A stretch of DNA of 64,000 bases from Brevundimonas sp. SL130 (GTDB lineage Bacteria > Pseudomonadota > Alphaproteobacteria > Caulobacterales > Caulobacteraceae): positions 620,001 through 684,000 of the forward strand of contig NZ_CP113064.1 in NCBI RefSeq assembly GCF_026625805.1. The letters run 5' to 3'. The position numbers and the translations under genes were made by a program. The notes beneath the pieces were generated by a model. It was not told the origin of the DNA and did not search any database. It was given only the letters and a program-made list of their open reading frames with translations. Below, piece after piece: positions 9,328 to 18,520 of the stretch. Numbering within the stretch: position 1 is the stretch's first letter; the number at the start of each line of letters is the position of its first letter.

Positions 9328-9358
9328 CCCCCAAGCCTAACAAGCGAAACGAGACCCC

Positions 9359-10261
9359 ATGTCCATCCTCGTCAACAAAGACACCAAGATCATCGTCCAG
9401 GGCCTGACCGGCAAGACCGGCGGCTTCCACACCGAACAGGCCCTGGCCTATCACGGCACCCAGATGGTCGCCGGCGTGCACCCGACCAAGGGCGGCACCA
9501 ACTGGACCGGTTCGCACGGCGAAAGCCTGCCGATCTACGCCTCGGTCGCCGAAGCCAAGGACGCCACGGGCGCCGACGCCTCGGTGATCTATGTCCCGCC
9601 GTCGGGCGCGGCCGCCGCCATCATCGAAGCCATCGACGCCGAAATCCCCTTCATCACCTGCATCACCGAGGGCATCCCGGTGCTGGACATGGTCAAGGTC
9701 AAGCGTCACCTGGAAGGCTCCAAGTCGCGCCTCCTGGGCCCGAACTGCCCCGGCGTCCTGACGCCGGACGAGTGCAAGATCGGCATCATGCCGGGCAATA
9801 TCTTCAAGAAGGGCTCGGTCGGCATCGTGTCGCGTTCGGGCACCCTGACCTATGAGGCCGTGTTCCAGACCTCGAACGAAGGCCTGGGCCAGACCACGGC
9901 CGTCGGCATCGGCGGCGACCCGGTCAAGGGCACCGAGTTCATCGACATGCTGGAAATGTTCCTGGCCGATCCGGAAACCACCTCGATCATCATGATCGGT
10001 GAAATCGGCGGCGGCGCCGAAGAAGACGCCGCCCAGTTCCTGATCGACGAAGCCAAGAAGGGCCGCAAGAAGCCGATGGCCGGCTTCATCGCCGGACGCA
10101 CCGCGCCCAAGGGCCGCACCATGGGCCACGCCGGCGCCGTCGTCTCGGGCGGCAAGGGCGATGCGGAATCAAAGATCGCGGCGATGGAAGCCGCCGGCAT
10201 CCGCATGTCGGAATCGCCGGCCCGCCTGGGCAAGACCCTGGTGGAAGTGCTGAAGGGCTGA
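9359..10261 (+). CDS. sucD: Succinyl-CoA synthetase alpha subunit
   Basis: 300 residues, starting [21 protein letters not shown]. The CoA-binding Rossmann part includes [11 protein letters not shown] and [18 protein letters not shown]. The phospho-histidine is His257 in the [14 protein letters not shown] segment. It pairs with SucC to form the TCA-cycle ligase. It is separated from sucC by the exported-protein gene and the toxin-antitoxin pair, and is followed by a terminator at 10358, which isolates it from odhA. Confidence 0.97.
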   Translation: MSILVNKDTKIIVQGLTGKTGGFHTEQALAYHGTQMVAGVHPTKGGTNWTGSHGESLPIYASVAEAKDATGADASVIYVPPSGAAAAIIEAIDAEIPFITCITEGIPVLDMVKVKRHLEGSKSRLLGPNCPGVLTPDECKIGIMPGNIFKKGSVGIVSRSGTLTYEAVFQTSNEGLGQTTAVGIGGDPVKGTEFIDMLEMFLADPETTSIIMIGEIGGGAEEDAAQFLIDEAKKGRKKPMAGFIAGRTAPKGRTMGHAGAVVSGGKGDAESKIAAMEAAGIRMSESPARLGKTLVEVLKG

Positions 10262-10357
10262 TCCTTCGCGCTGCGCGCGGGCGCTACGCTCGCCGCGCGG
10301 CGGCTCGCTGCTTGAGCGCCTTCTCGGCATCAAAAATGCCGTGTGACGCATAGATGG

Positions 10358-10388
10358 ACGCCCTCGGCTCAGGTCGGGGGCGTTTTTC
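10358..10388 (+). terminator. Rho-independent-type terminator after sucD
   Basis: ACGCCCTCG (10358-10366) pairs with CGGGGGCGT (10375-10383), with one G-U pair, followed by TTTTCTTTG. It lies about 100 bp past the sucD stop and before the odhA leader. Confidence 0.7.
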
Positions 10389-10516
10389 TTTGCGCTGCGA
10401 CCAATTTCTCACCGAATTGCCCCGTTTCGGTCATGACCCATAAGGAAAGCGGGCCTATATGACGGGCGCACCCCTCACGGAGATGTGTCCGTTGGGGGCT
10501 AGGGATTGCGAAAACG

Positions 10517-13500
10517 ATGGCGGACGATGCCGGTCGGCTGAACCAGGTCTTTGCCGAGACCTCATTCCTCTACGGGTCCAATGCGGCCTATATCGAGGAG
10601 CTGCACGAGAAATGGGCCACCGATCCAGGTTCGGTCTCTGCGGAATGGAAAGCCTTCTTCGACCAGCTGCGCGACAACGCCGCCAGCGTTAAGGCCTCGG
10701 CTGAGGCCGGCGCCTGGGGACGTGGAACCGCCACTGAACCCAGCGAGGCGACTGCTGTGTTCGACGGCCGTTGGCCGGCGCCCAAACCCGATCCCAAGAA
10801 GCCCGGCGCAGCGCCTGCGCCCGCAGCGGCCCCGGCCAAGGCTGCGCCCGTCGAGGTTTCCGCCGACGCCATCCGCGCCGCCGCCCATGATTCCATCCGC
10901 GTCCTGATGCTGATCCGCAGCTATCGCGTGCGCGGCCACTTGCAGGCCAAGCTGGACCCGCTGGGTATCGAACAGCCGGTCGAAAACCCGGAACTGACGC
11001 CCGAATTCTACGGCTTCAGCGAAGCCGACATGGATCGCCCCATCTTCCTGGACGGGGTGCTGGGTCTTCAGACCGGCAGCATCCGCGAGGTCCTGGACCT
11101 GCTGAAGCGCACCTATTGCGGCACGGTCGGCATCCAGTACATGCATATCGCCGAGCCGGAGGAGAAGTCCTGGCTGCAACAGCGGTTCGAGGGCGCCGAC
11201 AAGTTCGAGCAGAACGCCTTCACCAAGGAAGGCAAGCTGGCCATCCTGAACAAGCTGATCGAGGCCGAGGGCTTCGAACGCTTCCTGCACAAGCGTTTCC
11301 CCGGCACCAAGCGGTTCGGCCTGGACGGCGGCGAGGCCATGGTCCCGGCGCTGGAGCAGGTGATCAAGCGCGGCGGCAATCTGGGCGTCGATGAAGTCGT
11401 GCTGGGCATGGCCCACCGCGGCCGCCTGAACGTGCTCGCCGCCGTGATGGGCAAGCCCTACAAGGTCATCTTCCACGAGTTCCAGGGCGGTTCGGCCGTG
11501 CCGAGCGACATCGACGGCTCGGGCGACGTCAAATATCACATGGGCGCCAGCTCGAACCGCGAGTTCGACGGCAATCACGTCCACCTGTCGCTGACCGCCA
11601 ACCCGTCGCACCTCGAGATCGTCAACCCGGTGGTGCTGGGCAAGGCGCGTGCGAAACAGGCGTTCGACATCCGTGACGCCAACGCCGGCAAGCCCGAGGC
11701 CGAATGGGCGCTGGACCGCTCCAAGGTCGTGCCCCTGCTGATCCACGGCGACGCCGCCTTCGCCGGCCAGGGCGTGGTGGCCGAGTGCTTCGCCCTGATG
11801 GGGCTGAAGGGCTACCGCACCGGCGGCACCCTGCATTTCGTCATCAACAACCAGATCGGCTTCACCACCAGCCCGCGGAACTCGCGCTCGTCGCCTTATC
11901 CGTCGGATGTCGCGCTGATGGTCCAGGCCCCGATCTTCCACGTGAACGGCGATGATCCCGAAGCGGTCGTCTTCGCCGCCAAGGTGGCCACCGAATACCG
12001 TCAGAAGTTCCACAAGGACGCGGTGGTGGACATGTTCTGCTATCGCCGGTTCGGCCACAACGAAGGCGACGATCCCACCTTCACTCAGCCGCTGATGTAT
12101 TCGAAGATCCGCGCCCAGCCCTCGACCCGCGAACTGTATTCGCAGCGTCTGGTGGCCGAGGGGGTGATCAGCCAGGCCGAGATCGACGCCGAGATCGCCC
12201 GGTTCGACACCTTCCTCGACGAGCAGTTCGAGGCCGGCAAGACCTGGTCCGCCGAGAAGGCCGACTGGCTGGACGGCCAGTGGCAGGGCTTCCAAGCGCC
12301 CAAGGACGAACTGCGCGGCGACACCGCCGTGCCTCTGACCAAGCTGGCCGACCTGGGCCATCGCCTGACCACGGTTCCCAACAGCGTCGACATGCACAAG
12401 ACGTTGAAGCGCGTCTATGACGGCCGCCGCGAAGCCATCACCTCGGGCGAAAACCTGGACTGGGCCACGGCCGAGAGCCTGGCCTTCGCCTCGCTGGTGG
12501 ACGAAGGCTTCCCCGTCCGGCTGTCGGGCCAGGATTCGGTGCGCGGCACCTTCTCGCAGCGTCATTCGGGCATCATCGATCAGACGACCGAAGAGCGGTA
12601 CATGCCGCTGAATAACCTGAGCGACGGCCAGGCCAATTTCGAGGTGATCGACTCGGCTCTGTCGGAAGAGGCGGTGCTGGGCTTCGAGTACGGCTATTCG
12701 CTGGCCGATCCCAACACCCTGGTGCTGTGGGAGGCGCAGTTCGGCGACTTCGTGAACGGCGCCCAGGTGGTGATCGACCAGTTCATCAGCTCGGGCGAAC
12801 GCAAATGGCTGCGGATGAGCGGCCTGACCATGCTGCTGCCGCACGGCTATGAGGGCCAGGGGCCGGAACACTCGTCGGCCCGTCTGGAGCGCTTCCTGCA
12901 GCAGTGCGCCGAAGACAATATGCAGGTCGCCAACTGCACCACCCCGGCCAACTATTTCCACATCCTGCGTCGCCAGATGCACCGGCCGTTCCGCAAGCCG
13001 CTGATCTTGATGACGCCCAAGAGCCTGCTGCGTCACAAGAAGGCGGTCTCGTCGATGAAGGATCTGGCGGAGGGTTCGTCCTTCCACCGCGTCCTGCACG
13101 ACGACGCCCAGACCCGCCCCGACGTCGCCGGGATCAAGATCAAGGCCGACAAGGCGATCCGCCGCGTCATCCTGTGCTCGGGCAAGGTCTATTACGACCT
13201 GCTGGACGCCCGCGAGAAGAAGGCCAAGGACGGCCAGGCGGTGGACGACGTCTATATCCTGCGCCTGGAACAGTTCTATCCCTGGCCGATCCAGTCCCTG
13301 CGCAAGGAACTGGCCCGCTTCCCGAAGGCCGAAGTGGTCTGGTGCCAGGAAGAGCCGAAGAACATGGGCGGCTGGACCTTCGTCGATCCGTGGCTGGAGC
13401 TGACGCTCGACAAGCTGAACGTCGCCTCCAAGCGCGCCCGCTATGTCGGCCGTCCGGGTTCCGCCTCCACGGCGGCCGGTCTGATGAGCCGGCACCTGAA

Positions 13501-13537
13501 GGAACTCGAGGCCTTCACCAACGAAGCCTTCGCCTGA
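10517..13537 (+). CDS. odhA: 2-oxoglutarate dehydrogenase E1 component
   Basis: 1006 residues (also called sucA). The N-terminus FLYGSNAAYIEELHEKW matches the E2-binding segment of E1o. It is followed by an Ala/Pro linker (about 90-115), the thiamine-diphosphate domain (LGMAHRGRLNVL, IHGDAAFAGQGVV, NNQIGFTT), the pyrimidine domain (SGQDSVRGTFSQRH, LPHGYEGQGPEHSSARLER) and the C-terminal domain (VVWCQEEPKNMGGW). It decarboxylates 2-oxoglutarate and succinylates the lipoyl group of SucB, whose gene follows 42 bp downstream. Confidence 0.97.
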   Translation: MADDAGRLNQVFAETSFLYGSNAAYIEELHEKWATDPGSVSAEWKAFFDQLRDNAASVKASAEAGAWGRGTATEPSEATAVFDGRWPAPKPDPKKPGAAPAPAAAPAKAAPVEVSADAIRAAAHDSIRVLMLIRSYRVRGHLQAKLDPLGIEQPVENPELTPEFYGFSEADMDRPIFLDGVLGLQTGSIREVLDLLKRTYCGTVGIQYMHIAEPEEKSWLQQRFEGADKFEQNAFTKEGKLAILNKLIEAEGFERFLHKRFPGTKRFGLDGGEAMVPALEQVIKRGGNLGVDEVVLGMAHRGRLNVLAAVMGKPYKVIFHEFQGGSAVPSDIDGSGDVKYHMGASSNREFDGNHVHLSLTANPSHLEIVNPVVLGKARAKQAFDIRDANAGKPEAEWALDRSKVVPLLIHGDAAFAGQGVVAECFALMGLKGYRTGGTLHFVINNQIGFTTSPRNSRSSPYPSDVALMVQAPIFHVNGDDPEAVVFAAKVATEYRQKFHKDAVVDMFCYRRFGHNEGDDPTFTQPLMYSKIRAQPSTRELYSQRLVAEGVISQAEIDAEIARFDTFLDEQFEAGKTWSAEKADWLDGQWQGFQAPKDELRGDTAVPLTKLADLGHRLTTVPNSVDMHKTLKRVYDGRREAITSGENLDWATAESLAFASLVDEGFPVRLSGQDSVRGTFSQRHSGIIDQTTEERYMPLNNLSDGQANFEVIDSALSEEAVLGFEYGYSLADPNTLVLWEAQFGDFVNGAQVVIDQFISSGERKWLRMSGLTMLLPHGYEGQGPEHSSARLERFLQQCAEDNMQVANCTTPANYFHILRRQMHRPFRKPLILMTPKSLLRHKKAVSSMKDLAEGSSFHRVLHDDAQTRPDVAGIKIKADKAIRRVILCSGKVYYDLLDAREKKAKDGQAVDDVYILRLEQFYPWPIQSLRKELARFPKAEVVWCQEEPKNMGGWTFVDPWLELTLDKLNVASKRARYVGRPGSASTAAGLMSRHLKELEAFTNEAFA

Positions 13538-13579
13538 TACACCCTACACGATACTCCCAAAGAGACAGCTGGACCCGAC

Positions 13580-15088
13580 ATGGCCGACATCCTGACCCCC
13601 GCCCTCGGTGAATCCGTCACCGAGGCCACCATCGCGAAATGGACCAAGAAGGTCGGCGACGCGGTCAAGAAGGACGAACTGCTCGTCGAACTGGAAACCG
13701 ACAAGGTGTCGCTGGAAGTCGTGGCGCCGGCCGACGGCGTCCTGGGCGCCATCAACGCCGCCGCGGGCGACACCGTGGTTCCCGGCACGGTCCTGGGTTC
13801 GGTGACCGAGGGCGGCGCTGCTGCTGCGCCCGCCGCCGCTGCTCCGGCCAAGGCCGCCAAGGCCGAAACCAAGGCTGCGCCCGCCGCCGCGTCGAGCATC
13901 GACATCACCGTGCCGGTGATGGGTGAAAGCGTCGCCGAAGGCTCGATGGGCAAGTGGCTCAAGAAAAACGGCGAGGCCGTCAAGAAGGACGAACTGCTGG
14001 TCGAGATCGAGACCGACAAGGTCGCGGTCGAGGTGTCGGCGCCGGCGGACGGCGTCCTGACCATCGCCGCCGACGAAGGCGCGACCGTCACCCCCGGCCA
14101 GAAGATCGGCTCGGTTTCGGGATCGGGCGCCGCTGCGGCTCCGGCCGCCGCTGCGCCGGCGCCGGCGGCCGCCCCGGCCAATACGGGTTCGGCCCAGGTC
14201 TCCAAGAACGAAACCCTGTCGCCCGCCGTCCAGCGCGTGGTCGCCGAGAACAATTTGGACCCCAAGGCCATCGCCGCCACCGGGCCCAAGGGCAATATCA
14301 CCAAGGCTGACGCCATCGCCGCCATCGGCGCCGCAGCTGCTGCTCCGGCCCCCGCCGCCGCCGCTCCTTCGGCTCCGCGCGCCGTCGGTCCGCGCGAAGA
14401 GCGGGTGAAGATGACGCGCCTGCGTCAGACCATCGCCCGTCGCCTGAAGGAATCGCAGAACACGGCCGCCCAGCTGACCACCTTCAACGAGGTGGACATG
14501 ACCAATGTCATGGCCCTGCGCGCCCAGTACAAGGATGTGTTCGAGAAGCGCCACGGCGTGAAGCTGGGCTTCATGTCCTTCTTCACCAAGGCGGTGGTCG
14601 CAGCCCTGCACGAGATCCCGGCGGTCAACGCCGAGATCGACGGCACGGACATCATCTACAAGAACCACTATGACATCGGCGTCGCCGTCGGCACCGAAAA
14701 GGGTCTGGTGGTGCCGGTGCTGCGTGACGCCGACACCCTGTCGCTCGCCGGTATTGAAAAGGGCATCGGCGCCCTGGGCAAGGCGGCCCGCGACGGCGCC
14801 CTGACCATGGACCAGATGCAGGGCGGCACCTTCACCATCACCAACGGCGGCACCTATGGGTCGCTGATGTCGACGCCGATCCTGAACGCGCCCCAGTCGG
14901 GCATCCTGGGCATGCACAACATCGTCCAGCGCCCGATGGCCATCAATGGCGAGGTCAAGATCCGGCCGATGATGTATCTGGCCCTCAGCTACGATCACCG
15001 GATCGTCGACGGCAAGGAAGCCGTGACCTTCCTGGTCCGCATCAAGGAACTGCTGGAAGACCCGCAGCGGGCCCTGCTGGACCTGTAA
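13580..15088 (+). CDS. sucB: Dihydrolipoyl succinyltransferase E2 with two lipoyl domains
   Basis: 502 residues, longer than the roughly 400 usual for single-lipoyl SucB. Two lipoyl domains are visible (about 1-77 with ETDKVSLEV, Lys42; about 110-184 with ETDKVAVEV, Lys147), each followed by an Ala/Pro linker. Then come the peripheral subunit-binding domain (about 212-250, [16 protein letters not shown]) and the catalytic domain from about 275, with SYDHRIVDG (His473, Asp477). It transfers the succinyl group to CoA in the 2-oxoglutarate dehydrogenase complex. The gene lies directly after odhA; the E3 gene (lpd) is not in the window. Confidence 0.95.
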   Translation: MADILTPALGESVTEATIAKWTKKVGDAVKKDELLVELETDKVSLEVVAPADGVLGAINAAAGDTVVPGTVLGSVTEGGAAAAPAAAAPAKAAKAETKAAPAAASSIDITVPVMGESVAEGSMGKWLKKNGEAVKKDELLVEIETDKVAVEVSAPADGVLTIAADEGATVTPGQKIGSVSGSGAAAAPAAAAPAPAAAPANTGSAQVSKNETLSPAVQRVVAENNLDPKAIAATGPKGNITKADAIAAIGAAAAAPAPAAAAPSAPRAVGPREERVKMTRLRQTIARRLKESQNTAAQLTTFNEVDMTNVMALRAQYKDVFEKRHGVKLGFMSFFTKAVVAALHEIPAVNAEIDGTDIIYKNHYDIGVAVGTEKGLVVPVLRDADTLSLAGIEKGIGALGKAARDGALTMDQMQGGTFTITNGGTYGSLMSTPILNAPQSGILGMHNIVQRPMAINGEVKIRPMMYLALSYDHRIVDGKEAVTFLVRIKELLEDPQRALLDL

Positions 15089-15096
15089 GACACCTG

Positions 15097-15128
15097 AAAA
15101 GGCGGCGATGATCTCGCCGCCTTTTTTG
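15097..15128 (+). terminator. Rho-independent terminator after sucB
   Basis: A perfect 12-bp stem, AAAAGGCGGCGA (15097-15108) with TCGCCGCCTTTT (15114-15125), has a TGATC loop and continues into T residues. It lies 8 bp after the sucB stop. Confidence 0.9.
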
Positions 15129-15282
15129 TATCAGGCCGCCTTTTCAGTGGCTTCGGCGCAGGTTGCAATCGGATGTTGGGATATCAGCGATTGTGTCTTG
15201 GGTGCGCCGGTCGGGCGTTTTCCGCAGGCTAAGGGGTTTTCCGGACTTACGACCCGCGCGGGAATGACGCCTTATTCCCGCC

Positions 15283-15678
15283 ATGGAGTGGGCAGCGCGC
15301 GCGATCGGGGTCTTCTACGTCTTGGGCGGGCTGATGCTTCTGTATCAGGCCTGGCTCAACTGGCGTCTGCAACGGGCCCTGGCGGGGTTGATGGCGATCC
15401 CCCTCTCCGAGTATTTCGGGGACGGGGTTGTCGTTCTGGCCGGCGTGCTGATCATGCTTTCGGGCGCGGCGCTTGCGGCCCTCAGCGGCTGGGCCGTCGC
15501 CGCCTTTCTGGCCGGGTGGACGGTGCAGGCCCTGTATCTGCTCTGGACCGATCAGGTGTCGCGTATCGGCGCTCCTGAGGCCGCCACCTGCCGCCGACGA
15601 TCGGTCCACGCCTTCGCCGGCTATACCGCCGCCACCGGTCTGGTTCTATGCCTGCCGACGGTCGGGATTCTGGGCTGA
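15283..15678 (+). CDS. Small integral membrane protein, unknown function
   Basis: 131 residues with four hydrophobic segments (AIGVFYVLGGLMLLYQAWL, VVVLAGVLIMLSGAALAAL, AVAAFLAGWTVQALYLLW, and AGYTAATGLVLCLPTVGIL) and a short basic loop CRRRSVHA. No recognised family motif. The stop meets the prfA stop tail to tail (TGATCA, 15676-15681). Other frames here lack start context. Moderately sure it is real on hydrophobicity and codon pattern. Confidence 0.6.
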   Translation: MEWAARAIGVFYVLGGLMLLYQAWLNWRLQRALAGLMAIPLSEYFGDGVVVLAGVLIMLSGAALAALSGWAVAAFLAGWTVQALYLLWTDQVSRIGAPEAATCRRRSVHAFAGYTAATGLVLCLPTVGILG

Positions 15679-16746
15679 TCAGCCGAACTCGGCTTCCAGA
15701 TCGGCCAGACGCGCGGCCTGATCCTCGGCGATCAGGGCGTTCAGCAGGGGGTCGAGGTCGCCTTCCAGGATCTGGGGCAGGCTGTGCAGGGTCAGGTTGA
15801 TCCGGTGATCGCTGACCCGGCCTTGCGGATAGTTGTAGGTGCGGATCCGCTCTGACCGATCGCCCGACCCGACCTGAGACTTGCGCGTGTCGGACCGGGC
15901 CAGATCCTTGGCCTGGCGTTGCATGTCGTACAGGCGCACGCGCAGATTCTTCATCGCCTTGTCGCGGTTGACGTGCTGGGACTTTTCCGACGAGGTCACC
16001 ATGATGCCGGTGGGCAGGTGGGTGATGCGCACGGCGGAATCGGTCGTGTTGACGTGCTGACCGCCCGAGCCCGAGGCGCGGAAGGTGTCGATGCGGATGT
16101 CCTTGTCGTGGATCTCGATCTCGACGTCCTCGACCTCGGGCAGGACCGCGACCGTCGCCGCCGAGGTGTGGATACGGCCCTGAGACTCGGTCGACGGCAC
16201 CCGTTGCACCCGGTGGACGCCGCTCTCGAACTTCAGTCGACCGAACACGCCCTCGCCCGTCACCGTGGCGATGATTTCCTTGTAGCCGCCAGCGTCGCCC
16301 TCGGTCGCCGAATCCAGCTCGATCCGCCAGCCGCGCGTCGAGGCGTAGCGCGAATACATGCGGAACAGGTCGCCGGCGAACAGGGCCGCCTCGTCGCCGC
16401 CGGTGCCGGCGCGGACTTCCAGCACGGCCGAGGCGTTCTCGTCGGCGTCGCGCGGGGCCAGCAGCAGGGCGACGTCGCGTTCTAGACCCGGCAGGGTATC
16501 GTTCAGGATCTGAAGCTCGTCCTGCGCCATCGCCGCCATTTCGGGATCGGCCGTCATGGCTTCCAGGTCCGCCATTTCGGCGCGGGCGCGGGCCAGGCCC
16601 TGGACCGCGTCGGCGACGGGCTTGAGCTCGGCGTGCTCCTTGGACAGGCGGACGATCTCGACGCCGTCCGTCGCGGCGCCCATCCGGGCCTCCACTTCGT
16701 GGAAACGGTCGAGCACCTGATCGAGACGGGCCTGGGGCAGACGCAA
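15679..16746 (-). CDS. prfA: Peptide chain release factor 1
   Basis: 355 residues, the standard RF1 length. GGQ is at residues 228-230 ([18 protein letters not shown]) and catalyses peptidyl-tRNA hydrolysis. The codon-recognition region includes [20 protein letters not shown]; the family phrase [18 protein letters not shown] is present. TTG 16746 ([15 protein letters not shown]) is used because the frame further upstream lacks family similarity. An ATG ten bases upstream is out of frame. RF1 terminates at UAA and UAG. prmC is not adjacent. Confidence 0.93.
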   Translation of the reverse strand: MRLPQARLDQVLDRFHEVEARMGAATDGVEIVRLSKEHAELKPVADAVQGLARARAEMADLEAMTADPEMAAMAQDELQILNDTLPGLERDVALLLAPRDADENASAVLEVRAGTGGDEAALFAGDLFRMYSRYASTRGWRIELDSATEGDAGGYKEIIATVTGEGVFGRLKFESGVHRVQRVPSTESQGRIHTSAATVAVLPEVEDVEIEIHDKDIRIDTFRASGSGGQHVNTTDSAVRITHLPTGIMVTSSEKSQHVNRDKAMKNLRVRLYDMQRQAKDLARSDTRKSQVGSGDRSERIRTYNYPQGRVSDHRINLTLHSLPQILEGDLDPLLNALIAEDQAARLADLEAEFG

Positions 16747-16963
16747 GGCGGCATAATCCTGGAGACAGAGAGGGGCCGTCCTTAGCGCGCCGGGGGGCGT
16801 GCTGTCGATTGTCGCCGGGCCGCAGGCGCGGCGCCGCGAACGTGATTTGGAATAATGAGGATTTACGTCCGTCGTCGCGACCGCCGTCAGGAGGCTGTCA
16901 TGTGCGATCGCTCCACTCCATCCCGTGTCTTGCGTCCGGCGCTCGGTCACGCCATCACGGATC

Positions 16964-17404
16964 ATGTTGTCGAACCGGTCCCGTTACGCCCTGCGCGCCA
17001 TGATCCATCTGGCCGGCCTGCCCGGCGGCGGCCCCGCCACGATCGGCGAGATCGCCGAGGCCGCGACGGCGCCGCGCAAGTTTCTCGAAGCCATACTGCT
17101 GGATCTGCGGCGTCAGGGCCTGCTGGTGTCGAAGCGAGGCCGGACCGGGGGGTACGCCCTGGCGACGCCGGCCGAATCCATCAGTTTCGCCGATGTGATC
17201 CGGGCGCTGGAAGGGCCGCTGGCCCTGGCGCCCTGCGCCTCGCGGACCGCCTTCGGCCCGTGCGAGACCTGCCCGGACGTCGAGACCTGTCCGTTGCAAC
17301 CCGTGCTTCAGGATGGGCGGGACGCCATCGCGGCCGTGTTCGAGGCGCGAACCCTTCTGCAAACGGCGTCGAGGTATTCTCCTATTGACCCAATAGGGAA
17401 ATAG
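16964..17404 (+). CDS. Rrf2-family regulator with cysteine cluster
   Basis: 146 residues from ATG 16964 ([17 protein letters not shown], the family N-terminus). A winged helix ([37 protein letters not shown]) is followed by a Cys-rich loop, [15 protein letters not shown] and VETCPLQ, suggesting Fe-S or thiol sensing as in IscR/CymR-type proteins. A TSUP anion transporter follows 32 bp downstream, which favours a role in sulfur-compound response. A 29-bp dyad covers the 3' end and stop and is the likely operator. Confidence 0.88.
   Translation: MLSNRSRYALRAMIHLAGLPGGGPATIGEIAEAATAPRKFLEAILLDLRRQGLLVSKRGRTGGYALATPAESISFADVIRALEGPLALAPCASRTAFGPCETCPDVETCPLQPVLQDGRDAIAAVFEARTLLQTASRYSPIDPIGK
17375..17403. 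promoter_or_regulatory. Candidate Rrf2 operator (29-bp dyad)
   Basis: TATTCTCCTATTG (17375-17387) and CAATAGGGAAATA (17391-17403) are inverted repeats matching at 11 of 13 positions around ACC; the inner 7 bp are perfect. It overlaps the rrf2 stop codon and lies 33 bp upstream of the transporter ATG. The size and symmetry fit an Rrf2 dimer site. Confidence 0.6.
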
Positions 17405-17436
17405 CCCGCACCGTCGGGCGTATTTCAGGGACGGCC

Positions 17437-18213
17437 ATGCAAGATTTCCTTATCTTCCTCCTCGTCGGTTTTCTGGCCCAGATCGTGGACGGCGCATTGG
17501 GCATGGCCTACGGCGTTATCTCCTCCACCGTCCTGTTGTCGTTCGGCGTGCCCCCCGCAACCGCTTCGGCCAGTGTTCATGCGGCCGAGGTCTTCACCAC
17601 GGCGGCCTCGGCCGGGTCGCACACGGCCAACAAGAATGTGAACTGGAAACTGTTCGTGCCCCTGGCCCTGGGCGGGGTGGTCGGCGGCAGCCTGGGGGCC
17701 TTTGTCCTGACCAGTATCGACGGCGACCTGCTGAAGCCGTGGATCACCGCCTATCTGTCCATCATGGGCGGGGTGATCATCTGGCGCGCCACCCGCCAGA
17801 CGCGCGAGCGCATCTTCCCGACGAAGCTGGCGGGGCCGCTGGGTGTGGTTGGTGGGTTCTTCGACGCTATCGGCGGAGGGGGTTGGGGACCGACGGTCAC
17901 GACGACCCTGGTGGGATCGGGCGGCGACCCGCGCGCCTCGATCGGCACGACCAATACGGCGGAGTTCTTCGTCACCTCGGCCATCTCGGCGACCTTCCTG
18001 GCCGCCCTGCTGACCGGTCATTGGCAAGAGGCCGAGGGGATCGCCACCCACGCCACCTCAGTGTTGGGCCTGATCCTGGGCGGCCTGATCGCCGCGCCCT
18101 TCGCCGGGGTGATCGCCCGGATCGCGCCCAAGCGGGTCCTGACCTATGGCGTCGGGGCCGTGGTGCTGCTGTCGGCGGGGTATCAGGCGCTGAGGCTGTT
18201 TGGGCTTATTTAA
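17437..18213 (+). CDS. TSUP (TauE/SafE) family anion transporter
   Basis: 258 residues and about eight hydrophobic segments. It opens with FLIFLLVGFLAQIVDGALGMAYG, the TSUP N-terminal signature, and has a second half-repeat GVVGGFFDAIGGGGWGPTV. TSUP proteins move sulfite, sulfonates, thiosulfate or related anions across the inner membrane. The Rrf2 gene and its dyad immediately upstream suggest Cys/Fe-S-controlled expression. Exact substrate not deducible. Confidence 0.9.
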   Translation: MQDFLIFLLVGFLAQIVDGALGMAYGVISSTVLLSFGVPPATASASVHAAEVFTTAASAGSHTANKNVNWKLFVPLALGGVVGGSLGAFVLTSIDGDLLKPWITAYLSIMGGVIIWRATRQTRERIFPTKLAGPLGVVGGFFDAIGGGGWGPTVTTTLVGSGGDPRASIGTTNTAEFFVTSAISATFLAALLTGHWQEAEGIATHATSVLGLILGGLIAAPFAGVIARIAPKRVLTYGVGAVVLLSAGYQALRLFGLI

Positions 18214-18520
18214 GCGGCCAGCAAAAAATCAGTGCGGAGTCGCGGCGGCGGCCTTTGCCCTTCGACCAACAGTCAGCGCTCGCGTTGATCGAAGCGTGTC
18301 ATGAAATTCCGATAGAGGCCTAGATCGACTTTCCGTTGGAAGCCCGGAGACGTTTTACTGGCCTGAGGTCAACCTCGCCCAGCTGCGCCCCATGCCGTGG
18401 CGGGGCCCTGATTGCGCGGTCGGCGTTTCGGGGTGAAATGCTGGCCTAAAATCGAAAACATGACTCGAAGAACTTCGGTATTTAAGTTATCCGGGAAGCC
18501 TAAATGGCGGGGGATGATTT
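18214..18520. other. Intergenic region without recognised gene
   Basis: This is the 307 bp between the TSUP gene and the CsgG-like pair. GC falls towards the right end, and a modestly AT-rich stretch (around 18455-18490) precedes the next gene, where a promoter is likely. Short frames here lack start context or family features. No hairpin terminator or repeat was noticed. Confidence 0.5.

Noticed and set aside
10562..13495. 977-codon antisense frame over odhA
   Set aside because: Opposite strand of a clear E1 gene; no recognizable motifs.
16554..16754. ATG frame overlapping the prfA start
   Set aside because: It begins with an ATG ten bases upstream of the prfA TTG but is out of frame and lacks RF1 sequence, so TTG 16746 is kept.
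18214..18323. Possible gene remnant ending EACHEIPIEA
   Set aside because: The short open stretch looks vaguely coding but is only the tail of a frame shadowing the TSUP gene, with no start of its own and no family hit that I can recognise.
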